From assembly GCF_030063475.1 (NCBI RefSeq), contig NZ_JASIRT010000038.1:1-46227 (forward strand): a stretch of DNA of 46,227 bases, in the 5' to 3' direction. The notes beneath the pieces were generated by a model, which was not told the DNA's origin, did not search any database, and was given only the letters and a program-made list of their open reading frames with translations. The stretch comes from Roseomonas sp. E05 (GTDB lineage Bacteria; Pseudomonadota; Alphaproteobacteria; Acetobacterales; Acetobacteraceae). Below are positions 1 to 7,840 of this stretch, one piece after another (within the stretch, counting starts at the first letter, position 1; every line of letters begins with the position of its first letter). Position numbers and translations under genes: made by a program.

Positions 1-74
1 GCGAAGCGTTCCGAGACGCCCAGTGCCGCTGTGACATGCCCCACTGCCGCCCGGCGGCGTGCGGCGCTCAGAAG
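1..74 (-). CDS. IS3-family transposase OrfB, N-terminal fragment (window edge)
   Basis: The frame that overlaps the end of orfA reads LLSAARRRAAVGHVTAALGV followed by SERFA, the usual opening of OrfB in this IS3 subgroup (an RRR-AV-H-ALGVSER pattern ahead of the DDE integrase domain). It lies in the -1 frame relative to orfA, as expected when an OrfAB fusion transposase is made by programmed frameshifting. The catalytic domain lies outside the window, so activity cannot be judged. Confidence 0.6.
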
Positions 75-346
75 TTTCCCGAGGCGGCTTCCTTCAGCAC
101 CAGCTTCTCCAGCGTCAGATCCGCCACAGCCTTGCGCAGTCGGCCATTCTCCTGCTCCAACTGCTTCAGCCGCTTCACCTGGTCCAGCTTCAGGCCACCG
201 TATTCCGACCGCCAGCGGTAGTAGGTCGCCTCCGTCACCCCAATGACCCGGGCACCCTCGGCCACCGTCTTGCCCTGCGCCACTAACACCTCGACCTGGC
301 GCAGTTTGGCCACGATCTCCTCCGGCTTGTGCTGCTTCCTCGCCAT
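68..346 (-). CDS. IS3-family transposase OrfA
   Basis: A 92-residue protein starting MARKQHKPEEIVAKLRQ. It has an N-terminal helix-turn-helix (about residues 5-50, with the family pattern GVTEATYYRWRSEYGG) and a leucine-zipper-like C-terminal segment (KRLKQLEQENGRLRK). OrfA proteins bind the IS terminal repeats and form the N-terminal half of the frameshifted OrfAB transposase. An in-frame ATG lies upstream at 382, but the start at 346 matches the usual length and N-terminus of the family. The gene appears intact. Confidence 0.85.
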   Translation of the reverse strand: MARKQHKPEEIVAKLRQVEVLVAQGKTVAEGARVIGVTEATYYRWRSEYGGLKLDQVKRLKQLEQENGRLRKAVADLTLEKLVLKEAASGNF

Positions 347-474
347 CTCAACCTCCTCCCCTCCGCGTCCCGCCAATCTCACATCAGCGGCGGTCCACTT
401 TTAAGGGGGCAGGTCAGCTCTACGGGATCGCGCGTGGCATGCCCACCTTTCCTAGCTGGCTAGAGTGTCCCCCA

Positions 475-1098
475 TTAAACCGGCCACGGGGCTGGTTGAG
501 ACTGGGTACGGATGAACTCACGGGGTGAGCGCATCCGCAAGCCTTTATGAGGGTGGGCCTCGTTGTAGTCCTCGAACCAGGCGGGGATCTGCTGGAGGAC
601 GGAGATGGCGTCCGGCCTTGGGTTTACGCGGGCATAGTCGCGCTTGAGAGTTTTGACGAAGGCCTCGCAGACGCCGTTGCTTTCGGGGCTGCGGACCGGC
701 GTGAAGCATGGAACAAGGTTCAGCGCGGCGGCGAAGTCGGTCGTGTCCGCAGCGGTGTAGGCAGAGCCGTTGTCAGCGAGCCACTGGACGGGCTGCGGGG
801 CGCGGATGGCGTCGAACCGGCGCTCAACGCAATCCAACATCATGTCGCGGATCATCTCGCCGGAGATGCCGCCGCCGGAGGTGGCGACCCAGGCGATGAT
901 CTCGCGGTCATGGGTATCGATGGCGAAGGCGACGCGGACGGCCTCGCCGTTCCAGCAGGGGATCTCGAGGCCATCGGAAGCCCAGCGCTGATTGGAGGCA
1001 GGGGCGATGACGGTGCCCTCGTGGGCGCGGATCGGCCGCCTGCCAGTATGGGGCTGAAGCAGCATTGAGAAGAGGCGCATCAGCCGGAAGATGCGCTT
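475..1098 (-). pseudogene. IS3-family (IS2-like) orfB, C-terminal segment
   Basis: This is the catalytic half of an IS2-type OrfB. The frame reads KRIFRLMRLFSMLL, then an rve/DDE integrase core with FAIDTHDREI (first Asp), WLADNGSAYTA (second Asp) and SPESNGVCEAFVKTLKRDY (Glu), ending at 475. Its N-terminal half is at 2397-2675, so the gene was split by the IS110-family element at 1099-2396. Removing that element, with one copy of a GT dinucleotide, rejoins ...EPPLNH to KRIFRLM... in frame, matching the IS2 OrfB layout. The terminal repeat is probably just outside, around 460-474 (TAGAGTGTCCCCCA). Confidence 0.85.
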
Positions 1099-1154
1099 GT
1101 CGTCTAATCGCGGTCAACCTCGCCTTCGTATGACGTCCCTGTGCCGCGGACCTT

Positions 1155-1264
1155 GTCGTCTTCGAGGTCGAGACGGGCTCGCCTCATCATGGCCCTCGCC
1201 AGCTGGTCCCCCGATGTGATTCACGCGCTCCCTCGCGGGTCGCGTAAGCGGATCCGGGGTGACC
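1155..1264 (-). ncRNA. Candidate bridge RNA of the IS1111 element
   Basis: On the minus strand downstream of the transposase, two stem-internal-loop structures can be drawn. Loop 1 has a 9-bp outer stem (1264-1255 with 1213-1205, one bulged A), an internal loop, a 5-bp inner stem (1245-1241 with 1227-1223) and a CCC-GCGA-GGG cap. The 5' side of its loop (GATCCGCTT, 1254-1246) matches the flank at 1090-1098 (GATGCGCTT) at 8 of 9 bases; the 3' side contains AATCAC (1221-1216), identical to the other flank. Loop 2 has inner stem GAGGCGAG/CTCG-A-CCTC (1185-1178 with 1172-1164). Its 5' side, GGCCAT (1194-1189), is complementary to one element end, and its 3' side, AGACGAC (1161-1155), equals the other end plus the core. 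Exact RNA ends are unknown. Confidence 0.72.
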
Positions 1265-1310
1265 TGGCCAGCGTCCCGCTCAGGACGTCTCCCGCCAGTG
1301 AGGCGGGAGC

Positions 1311-2333
1311 TCAGTGGGCTGGTGCGGCCTCGAACTCCGTACCGTCCAGCCAGATGCGGTGCAGGACCGTGGCCAGCTTGCGAGCGACGGCCACCTTCGC
1401 CTTACGGCTGCCGATCCGCTTGGCCAGGCTCAGCCCCCAGCCGCGCAGGGCGCAGTCCTTGCGCACCCGCGTCATCAACGCGTTCGCTGCCTCAAACAGC
1501 AGGCTGCGCGCTGTGCGGTCTCCCGCCTTCGAGATGCGCCCAGCCAAGTCGATCTCGCCGGACTGGTAGCGCTTCGGTGTGAGCCCGAGGTAAGCCCCGA
1601 CGTCGCAGGAGCGCCGAAACCGGGTTGGGTCGTCGAGCGCCGTCACGAAGGTCAACGAGGTGATCGCGCCCACTCCCGGGACCGTCGCCAAGCGGCGGCA
1701 GACGTCCTGCTCACGCGCGATCCGCACCAGCTGCCGCTCGAGTGCCACCTTCCGTTCGCCCGCAACCTTCCAGGCGCACAGCAGGGCGTCCACCGCGTCA
1801 CGCACCAACGGATCGTCCGGACACTCGGCGTTCACAGCCCGCTCGAAGGTTCCTCCAGTTCCTGGACCCAGAACCACGCCGAAGGTCTTCAGCAAGCCGC
1901 GGATCTGGTTGTAGAGGCCGGTCCGTACCTCGACGAGCTGGCGCCGAGCCGCCAGGATGGCCCTCACGCGGCAGCTTTGCATGCTCTTGATGGCCACGGG
2001 GCGATACCAGCCCGAGCGGACCACCTGGGCGATGCCGTGGGCGTCGTTGGTGTCAGTCTTGTTCACCTGCAGCGACAGGGCCGCGGCGACGTGGCGGGCG
2101 TGCAGGCACTCGATCGGGACACCCAGAGCTTTCAAGCCATGCCACAGCCAGATGGCAAGTGGTCCGGTTTCCATGCCGACCTTGGCGGCATCCGGCGCCC
2201 GCTGGCGCAGCGCATCGGCAATCGCGTCGGGCCGCGAGGGGCACTTGCCGCGCCAGGTGCGACGGCCTTCCGCGTCGAGGACGCAGATCTCCGTTTCCCT
2301 CTGCGACACGTCCAGGCCTACGTAGAGCATCAT
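1311..2333 (-). CDS. IS110-family (IS1111 group) recombinase/transposase
   Basis: A full-length protein of 340 residues. The N-terminal DEDD RuvC-like domain begins MMLYVGLDVSQRETEI (catalytic Asp8), followed by KVGMETGPL (Glu) and NKTDTNDAHGIA (Asp pair). The C-terminal transposase domain contains LATVPGVGAITSLTF, GAYLGLTPKRYQSG and the serine-containing SKAGDRTARSLLFEAANAL. IS110 enzymes recombine a circular intermediate into target DNA under guidance of an element-encoded bridge RNA. GGAGG sits 5-8 nt before tandem ATG codons at 2333 and 2330. No frameshift or missing catalytic residue is visible, so the element may still be mobile. Confidence 0.93.
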   Translation of the reverse strand: MMLYVGLDVSQRETEICVLDAEGRRTWRGKCPSRPDAIADALRQRAPDAAKVGMETGPLAIWLWHGLKALGVPIECLHARHVAAALSLQVNKTDTNDAHGIAQVVRSGWYRPVAIKSMQSCRVRAILAARRQLVEVRTGLYNQIRGLLKTFGVVLGPGTGGTFERAVNAECPDDPLVRDAVDALLCAWKVAGERKVALERQLVRIAREQDVCRRLATVPGVGAITSLTFVTALDDPTRFRRSCDVGAYLGLTPKRYQSGEIDLAGRISKAGDRTARSLLFEAANALMTRVRKDCALRGWGLSLAKRIGSRKAKVAVARKLATVLHRIWLDGTEFEAAPAH

Positions 2334-2396
2334 CGCATCCTCCAGCGCGTGGAACCGGGACAGAGCCTACCCCCACTCCGGATGCGATTAGGCCAT

Positions 2397-2889
2397 GTGA
2401 TTGAGCGGGGGCTCGCCGGAGCTGCGCCTGGCGCGGTTCAGCAGGGCGGTGACGCGGCGATAGCCGTAGGTGGGGCGTGCGTCGGTGATGGCGCGGATCT
2501 CGGCCAGCACGGCCTCGTCCTCGGCGCGGCGGTAGGGGCCACGCCGCGGCCGGTCGGGGCGCCGGAGCTGGTCGGCCAGGTTGGATCTGGCGACGCCGAG
2601 CGTGTCGGCCACGGCCTTCACCGGGAACCGCCCCGTGGCGGCGACGGCAAGCGCAACGCATGTTTTTTTGGGCGTGCGGCTTCCAGGGCCTCGCGGAGGA
2701 TCTCGGTTTCCATGGTCTTGCGGCCGAGGAGGCGCTCCAACTCGCGCACCTTCGCCTCGAGCTCGCGGACGCGGCTCGCGGCCACCACGTGCCCGGTTCT
2801 GGTCCGACGGCGAGGACCGCGCTCGCACTGCCCTGCGCCTTCAGCTGTCCCCTGCCCCGCCGCTCGAAGGCAGGGTTCAGAGGATGGAT
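2397..2889 (-). pseudogene. IS3-family (IS2-like) orfA C-terminus and orfB N-terminal segment
   Basis: Two overlapping frames are present. The orfA frame, open from about 2889 and stopping at 2618, contains a zipper-like stretch RVRELEAKVRELERLLGRKT followed by METEILREALEAARPKKH. The orfB frame reads VALAVAATGRFPVKAVADTL, then ITDARPTYGYRRVTALLNRA and EPPLNH, where the IS110 element interrupts it. The frames meet at seven consecutive A residues on the minus strand (plus-strand T run, 2663-2669), a typical IS3 programmed -1 frameshift site. The N-terminal helix-turn-helix half of orfA is missing and no 5' terminal repeat is seen, so the element is truncated next to the IclR gene. Confidence 0.8.
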
Positions 2890-3723
2890 TCAGCCCACCG
2901 GATCCCCGAGGCCGCGGTTCCGCCCCACACTGGTGGAGGACGGCGAGCCTTGCCTAGGCGCCGGTTCCGCGAAGAGGGCCTCGCTCATCCTAGACACCTC
3001 AGCCTTCAGCAGACCGACCACCTCTGGCACTCGGTCGGCCTCGAGCCGCGGCGCGATGGCGCCGATCCCGAGCGAACCGACGGGGTGACCCCGTGGCGAC
3101 AGGATGGGCACGGCGACTCCCGTCACGCCCGGCAGGATCGGGCCCGCGTCGTAGACGTGGCCGTCTCGGCGTACCTGCTCCATGTCCCGCTCGCTGGGCA
3201 CCTGCCCGCCGAGTTGCGCGATCCGGGGGGCGTTGTGCTCCAGGACGACCTCCCGCTCCTTCGGCGGCAGGTGGGACAGGATAGCAAGGCTGCCCGGCCC
3301 GAGGCCCAGCGGGGTGACCCCGCCGATGCCGCCCGTCAGGCTCCGGATCGTGTAGCCGCCGTCCTGCCTGTCAACGCAAACGGCATCGAAGCCGCTCGGG
3401 GCCATAAGGAAGACGCAGTCGCCCGTGGCCGCCACGGTCCGAAGGACCGAGGGCCTCGCGGCGACTACCAAGCCGCCGGGCTCGCGGTGCCGCGCCGCGA
3501 GACTGAGGAACCGGAGACCGAGGACGAAGCGTTTGTTTTCCGGGAGCTGGTCCACCAGCCCTCGCCTCGCCAAGCCTTGGACTAAACGGTGCGCCGTGGC
3601 GACGCTGAGCCCGCTCGTGGCCGCGATGTCGGTGATGCGGAGACCGTCACTCGCCTCGGCGATGGCGAAGAGGAGATCGATGGCCCGGTCGAACGCCTGG
3701 GTACCTGTCGCGCGGGGTGGCAT
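2890..3723 (-). CDS. IclR-family transcriptional regulator
   Basis: A 277-residue protein with a winged helix-turn-helix at about residues 8-65 (AFDRAIDLLFAIAEASDG, then LSVATAHRLVQGLARRGLVD) and the IclR ligand-binding domain to about residue 250 (VCVDRQDGGYTIRS, PLGLGPGSLAILSHLP, VTGVAVPILSPRGHPVGSLG). It is divergent from the ABC transporter operon starting at 3886 and is probably its regulator. ATG 3723 is chosen because it immediately precedes the conserved N-terminal helix. The last 25 or so residues (after FAEPAPRQG) do not look family-like and abut the truncated IS3 element, so the C-terminus may have been altered by that insertion. Confidence 0.9.
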   Translation of the reverse strand: MPPRATGTQAFDRAIDLLFAIAEASDGLRITDIAATSGLSVATAHRLVQGLARRGLVDQLPENKRFVLGLRFLSLAARHREPGGLVVAARPSVLRTVAATGDCVFLMAPSGFDAVCVDRQDGGYTIRSLTGGIGGVTPLGLGPGSLAILSHLPPKEREVVLEHNAPRIAQLGGQVPSERDMEQVRRDGHVYDAGPILPGVTGVAVPILSPRGHPVGSLGIGAIAPRLEADRVPEVVGLLKAEVSRMSEALFAEPAPRQGSPSSTSVGRNRGLGDPVG

Positions 3724-3742
3724 GTCTTCCCAAAACCTTTTT

Positions 3743-3753
3743 CCACACTGTGG
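3743..3753. promoter_or_regulatory. Candidate IclR operator palindrome
   Basis: CCACA-C-TGTGG is a perfect 11-bp interrupted palindrome in the iclR/ABC divergent intergenic region. A related inverted pair, TTTCCACAC (3740-3748) and GTGGGAAA (3781-3788), brackets the space up to the -35 box of the transporter promoter. IclR regulators commonly bind such palindromes between divergent genes; binding by this protein is inferred. Confidence 0.4.
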
Positions 3754-3792
3754 TAATGGCTCCGAGAATTTCCGCAAGATGTGGGAAACCGT

Positions 3793-3821
3793 TTGACACG
3801 ACGGTTCGGGACCGGAAGGAT
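3793..3821 (+). promoter_or_regulatory. Probable sigma-70 promoter of the ABC transporter operon
   Basis: A perfect -35 hexamer TTGACA (3793-3798) is followed after 17 bp by a weak -10 (AAGGAT, 3816-3821). It points toward the binding-protein gene at 3886 and leaves a leader of about 55-60 nt. The upstream palindrome places it under likely IclR control. The poor -10 match would suit an activator-dependent promoter, but that is inference. Confidence 0.45.
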
Positions 3822-3885
3822 ACCGTTCAAGGTTTCGCTCCCGGTGCCGGGTGGATCCGGCAACCCTCAGACGGAGGATTGGTGG

Positions 3886-4701
3886 ATGCAACTTGACCGG
3901 CGTGCACTCATGGCTCTCGCCCTCGGAACCCTCGCAACGGCCTCGTCCGCCCTCGCCCCGCCGGTACGGGCACAAGCCCCGGCCTCCGGCGAGACGGAGC
4001 TCCAGCGCATCGTGCGCACCAAGCTGGTCCGGGTGGGCGCGGTGGAAGCGGCCCCCTGGTACATGCGGGATCTGCGCAGCGACAAATGGATCGGCGTGGT
4101 TCCAGAGCAGGTCGAACTCATCTTCGGCAGCATCGGCGTGAAGGTGGAGTACGTGCCAACGCAGTGGGGCTCCGCTGTCGCGGGCCTGCAATCGGACAAG
4201 TTCGACATCATGGGCGCCTTCGTCGCGAACCCGCAGCGCGCGCTGGTCGTCGATTTCACGACATCTCCCTACGACGGCCGCAACGGATTGGTGGTGCTCA
4301 AGGGTGAGGTGCCGGACGGCGCCCCTTGGTCCAGCCTGAACAAGCCGGAAACCAAGGTCGCGGGCGTGGACGGCGCGGGATCCACCACCGCCATCCAGCG
4401 CCTCATCCCGGCGGCGACCTGGACCATGGTGCAGTCGAATGACGCCCTGATGCTGGAGTTGGACAGTGGCCGCGTCGACATGATCGCCTCCAACGAGCCG
4501 ACGCTGCGCTCCTATGTGGAGAAGCGGCGGCGCGGGAAGATGGTGATGCCGACGCCGCTCATCACGACCGGGTCGAACTTCGCCATGCGCAAGTCGGTAG
4601 ACGGCGAGCTGCTGCGCTGGATGGACACCGCCCTCGACTATTTCCGCAAGTCGGGCCAGTTGCAGATGATCGGCGACAAGCATCTCCTGGGCGGACCCTG
4701 A
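3886..4701 (+). CDS. Amino-acid ABC transporter substrate-binding protein
   Basis: A 271-residue periplasmic protein of the SBP_bac_3 (polar amino acid/opine) type. The signal peptide MQLDRRALMALALGTLAT ends near VRAQA (about residue 30); the RR pair before the hydrophobic stretch leaves Tat export possible. The mature part shows family landmarks: LVRVGAVEAAPWYMRD, FDIMGAFVANPQRALVVDFT and TKVAGVDGAGSTTAIQRLIP. GGAGG (3873-3877) lies 8 nt before ATG 3886, which is why this start is preferred over the frame opening at 3781. It is first in an operon with the ATPase, permease and oxidoreductase that follow. The ligand cannot be read from sequence. Confidence 0.92.
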   Translation: MQLDRRALMALALGTLATASSALAPPVRAQAPASGETELQRIVRTKLVRVGAVEAAPWYMRDLRSDKWIGVVPEQVELIFGSIGVKVEYVPTQWGSAVAGLQSDKFDIMGAFVANPQRALVVDFTTSPYDGRNGLVVLKGEVPDGAPWSSLNKPETKVAGVDGAGSTTAIQRLIPAATWTMVQSNDALMLELDSGRVDMIASNEPTLRSYVEKRRRGKMVMPTPLITTGSNFAMRKSVDGELLRWMDTALDYFRKSGQLQMIGDKHLLGGP

Positions 4702-4719
4702 CGACGGGCGGGAGCCGAG

Positions 4720-5535
4720 ATGGACGTCCCCGCCAAGCCCCTTCTGACCATCAGGGGCCTTGAGAAGAGCTTCGGCCCCCTGAAGGTCCTCAAGGGCATC
4801 GACCTCGCCGTCCGCCGGGGCGAGGTCGTTGGCCTGATCGGGGCCAGTGGCTCCGGGAAGTCGACCCTGCTCCGCTGCATCAATTTGCTGGAGGCGCCGA
4901 GCGCGGGCGAGATCCGTCTCGATGGCCAGCGCGTCGGGTTCCGGGAGGACGGGTCACGCAGGCTGCGGGACGCCGAGGTGAGCGCGCAGCGCCGCCGCAT
5001 GGCCATGGTGTTCCAGCAGTTCAATCTGTGGCCGCACAAGACTGCCCTGGAGAACGTCGTCGAAGCCCCCGTCGTGATGAACCGCCTGGGGCGGGAGGCC
5101 GCGCGCGCGCTGGGCCTCCGCATGCTCGAGAAGGTCGGGATGACGGCGAAAGCCGACACCTATCCCAGCCGACTTTCGGGAGGACAGCAGCAACGTGTGG
5201 GCATCGCCCGCGCGCTGGCGCTGGAGCCGGACCTCCTCCTCTTCGACGAGCCGACCTCCGCGCTCGACCCCGAGCTCGTCGACGAGGTGCTCAGGGTGAT
5301 GAAGGCGCTCGCCTCCGAGGGAACGACGATGATCGTGGTGACCCACGAGATGGGCTTCGCCCACGAGGTCTGCGATCAGGTGGTCCTCCTCGCCGACGGC
5401 GAGATCGTCGACCAAGGCTCCGCGCGGCACATCTTCGAGACGACCGGCAATCCGAGAACGCGCGCCTTCCTCGAGCGGTACAGACGGTCCGGCCAGGCGC
5501 AGGCGGCGGCAGACGCAGGGGGGAACGTGGCATGA
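4720..5535 (+). CDS. Amino-acid ABC transporter ATP-binding protein
   Basis: A 271-residue GlnQ/HisP-type ATPase. Walker A is GASGSGKST (residues 41-49), the Q-loop region VFQQFNLWPH (97-106), the signature LSGGQQQR (152-159), Walker B LLLFDEPTSALDPE (172-185) and the switch histidine VTHEMGFAHE. It sits on the cytoplasmic face and powers the importer formed with the permease downstream. It starts 18 bp after the binding-protein gene and overlaps the permease by the ATGA tetranucleotide at 5532-5535, so expression is probably coupled. Confidence 0.95.
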   Translation: MDVPAKPLLTIRGLEKSFGPLKVLKGIDLAVRRGEVVGLIGASGSGKSTLLRCINLLEAPSAGEIRLDGQRVGFREDGSRRLRDAEVSAQRRRMAMVFQQFNLWPHKTALENVVEAPVVMNRLGREAARALGLRMLEKVGMTAKADTYPSRLSGGQQQRVGIARALALEPDLLLFDEPTSALDPELVDEVLRVMKALASEGTTMIVVTHEMGFAHEVCDQVVLLADGEIVDQGSARHIFETTGNPRTRAFLERYRRSGQAQAAADAGGNVA

Positions 5536-6209
5536 ACGGCGCCTACAACTGGGACTTCTCGGTTGTCTGGGAATACCAGGACATGCTCGCCCGCGCTGCG
5601 GTCCTAACCCTCGGCGTGGCGGCGGGCACCATCGCCTGCGGTGTCGTCTTCGGCCTGCTACTTGCCATGCTTCGCCTGTCCCGCCTGCGCACGCTGGCCG
5701 CCGTGGTGATGATGGTAATCGAGGTCCTGCGGGCGGTGCCGCCTGTGGTTCTCGTGGTCTGGATCTACTACTGCATGCCGATCCTGACGGGCTGGTCGCT
5801 GAACGCCGTGCAGACCAGCATCATGGCGCTCGCGCTGTACTCCGGCGCGTTCTACGCGGAGATCTTCCGCGCTGGAATCCAGTCGGTGAGCCGGGGGCAC
5901 CTGGAAGCCGCCTACGCCTGCGGCATGACGCGCTTCCGGACGATGACGCGGATCACCGCGCCGCTCGCCTTCCAAAGTGTGCTGCCGCCCTTCATCAGCC
6001 AGTGCGTGCTGGTGGTGAAGAACACCTCGCTCGCGAGCTTCATCGCGGTGCCGGAGATCGTCTACCAGGGCCAGCGGCTGAGCATCCAGACCTTCCGCCC
6101 TCTGGAGATCCTGACCTCCATCGCGGTCATCTTTATCGCGCTGATCATCCCGCTGACCCTGCTGGCCAACCTGGCCGAGGCGCGGATCCGGCGCAAATAT
6201 TACGCCTGA
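5532..6209 (+). CDS. Amino-acid ABC transporter permease
   Basis: A 225-residue inner-membrane permease of the HisMQ family with about five membrane segments (e.g. VLTLGVAAGTIACGVVFGLL, PPVVLVVWIYY, LTSIAVIFIALIIPLTLL). The EAA loop that docks on the ATPase is EAAYACGMTRFRTMTRITAP (from residue 125). Its ATG overlaps the ATPase stop codon. Only one permease gene is present, so the channel is presumably a homodimer, as in several amino-acid importers with a single permease. Confidence 0.93.
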   Translation: MNGAYNWDFSVVWEYQDMLARAAVLTLGVAAGTIACGVVFGLLLAMLRLSRLRTLAAVVMMVIEVLRAVPPVVLVVWIYYCMPILTGWSLNAVQTSIMALALYSGAFYAEIFRAGIQSVSRGHLEAAYACGMTRFRTMTRITAPLAFQSVLPPFISQCVLVVKNTSLASFIAVPEIVYQGQRLSIQTFRPLEILTSIAVIFIALIIPLTLLANLAEARIRRKYYA

Positions 6210-6263
6210 CCCGGCGCCGCCCGGGTTTGCCCCGGGATCCACGGCCGAACCCGAGGACAACCC

Positions 6264-7586
6264 ATGCCATCCAGCTCCGGACCGCTGACCGCCGATTTCA
6301 AGGCTAAGCCCTACTGGTGGGAGGCGGCGGCGCCCGACGGAACCGCGTCCGGCCCGCTGCCAGGCGAGGCTGACGTCGTGGTGGTCGGCTCCGGCTTCGC
6401 GGGCCTCTGCTGCGCCCTGGAGCTGGCGGAGGGCGGCCACTCCGTGGTCGTGCTGGACGCCGAAGAACTTGGCGCGGGCGCGAGCACCCGCAGCGGCGCC
6501 ATGGTCACCGGCGGGCAGAAGCTGGTCGTGACCGACGCCATCACTGGGCTCCCGGCGGAGCGCCAGGCGGAGATCCTGCACGACGCCAAGGAGTCGCTCT
6601 CCATGATGGAAGAGCGGGTTTCCCGCTACATGCTGGATGCCGACTACCACCTCTACGGGCGCCTGATCGTCGCGCACGTACCGAAGCACATGGAGAAGCT
6701 CACCCGCTGGGCGGAGCTGCTGCGCAGCCGCGCGGGCTCCGAGGTGGAGGTTCTCAGCACGGCCACCCTGCGCACCGAGTTGGACAGCCCGCGCTATTAC
6801 GGCGGCATCCTCATCAAGGACTATGGTGGCATCCATCCGGCCAAGTACCATCGCGCGCTGCGTGAAGCGGCCCGCGCCAGGGGAGTGTCGCTGCAGCCCT
6901 ACTCGCCCGCGACCGCCATCCGCAGGTCGGATGGAGGCTTCGTTGTCGCGACGCCGCGCGGCGAGATCCGTTCGCGGCACGTGATGGTTGGCACCAACGC
7001 CTACACCGGCGATGTCACCCCCTGGATGCAGCGGCGCGTCATCCCAGTGGGCGCTTACGCCGTCGCCACGGAGCCCCTGCCCGGCGGCATGGCCTCGGAA
7101 CTCATCCCTAGGGCACGCATGGTCTCGGACACGCAGCGCGACCTGTTCTGGTTCCGCCAGTCACCCGATGGTACGCGCATCATCTTCGGCGCCCGTCCGT
7201 ACCTGCGCGAGACGACGCCGGAGGCCGCGGCACCGGTGCTGCATAGGATGCTCGCCTCCGTCTTCCCGCGGCTGGCGGGCGTCCGCATCAGCCACGGCTG
7301 GCGCGGCAACGTCGGCATGTCCGCTGACCACGTGCCACACATGGGCGTGCACGATGGCGTCCACTACGCCCTCGCCTGCAACGGGAGTGGCGTCGCCATG
7401 ATGAGCTATCTCGGCTTCCAGACTGCGCGAAAGATCATGGGCCGCCAGAACCGCCCCTGCGCCTTCGATCGCGAGTCCTTCCCGGCCGTCCCCCTTTACA
7501 ATGGGAACCCGTGGTTCGTGCCGATCGTCTCCGGCTGGTACCGCATGCAGGACAAGGCCGAGCAGGTGGCGGCGCGCCTGCTCTGA
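6264..7586 (+). CDS. FAD-dependent oxidoreductase (DAO/PuuB-like)
   Basis: A 440-residue flavoprotein of the DAO family. The FAD-binding Rossmann motif VVVVGSGFAG (residues 38-47) is followed by the second conserved block LGAGASTRSGAM (about 71-82). The C-terminal part, GWRGNVGMSADHVPHMGVHD and ALACNGSGVAMM, matches the FAD/substrate end of DAO enzymes. The overall form resembles gamma-glutamylputrescine oxidase and related amine/amino-acid oxidases of about 430 residues. Placed 54 bp after the permease, it probably oxidises the imported amino acid, opine or amine; the substrate is not determined. GAGGA precedes ATG 6264. Confidence 0.85.
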   Translation: MPSSSGPLTADFKAKPYWWEAAAPDGTASGPLPGEADVVVVGSGFAGLCCALELAEGGHSVVVLDAEELGAGASTRSGAMVTGGQKLVVTDAITGLPAERQAEILHDAKESLSMMEERVSRYMLDADYHLYGRLIVAHVPKHMEKLTRWAELLRSRAGSEVEVLSTATLRTELDSPRYYGGILIKDYGGIHPAKYHRALREAARARGVSLQPYSPATAIRRSDGGFVVATPRGEIRSRHVMVGTNAYTGDVTPWMQRRVIPVGAYAVATEPLPGGMASELIPRARMVSDTQRDLFWFRQSPDGTRIIFGARPYLRETTPEAAAPVLHRMLASVFPRLAGVRISHGWRGNVGMSADHVPHMGVHDGVHYALACNGSGVAMMSYLGFQTARKIMGRQNRPCAFDRESFPAVPLYNGNPWFVPIVSGWYRMQDKAEQVAARLL

Positions 7587-7840
7587 CGCGCAGACGCCCG
7601 CCGTGCACCGGGTCGTGATCGCGAAGAGGTTCTACGGCGCCGATCTCCGTAAAGGATGCCCAGCGACGCCAGAAGCTGAACCCGCGCAGCCTCACACCGA
7701 CTGAATTTCGTAGCGGCTGTTGCCTCAGATGCTTTGCTGGCGAGTGCAAGTGACTGGCTGTGGACTACGACAGGTGACCCCCGTTGGCAAATGCAAAACC
7801 TGCGCCCGCCTGCGCCGTTCCACGTGGGAGAGGTGGCAAC

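Larger units (their letters stand above)
1..416 (-). mobile_element. IS3-family element, 5' part, cut by window edge
   Basis: The minus strand carries an orfA/orfB pair of an IS3-family insertion sequence. Its 5' terminus is probably at 416, where the minus strand begins TGACCTGCCCCC, a typical end for this family; about 70 bp of leader separate it from the orfA start. Only the first residues of orfB are inside the window, so the 3' end and the target duplication cannot be checked. It lies about 58 bp from the 3' end of a second, different IS3-family element, which suggests serial insertion at this spot. Confidence 0.75.
1099..2396 (-). mobile_element. IS110 family, IS1111-type element inserted in IS3 orfB
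   Basis: The boundaries follow from the interrupted host gene: IS3 orfB sequence stops at 1098 and resumes at 2397-2399, with the dinucleotide GT (AC on the minus strand) at both junctions. The element is therefore about 1298 bp. Short subterminal inverted repeats, CTAATCGC near 1104-1111 and GCGATTAG near 2384-2391, are characteristic of the IS1111 subgroup, as is the longer non-coding segment downstream (212 bp) rather than upstream (about 63 bp) of the transposase. There is no target duplication longer than the 2-nt core, consistent with the circular-intermediate recombination of this family. Confidence 0.85.

Noticed and set aside
1314-2957. 547-residue plus-strand frame across the IS110 element
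   Set aside because: Antisense to the recombinase and IS3 orfB; composition typical of GC-rich shadow frames.
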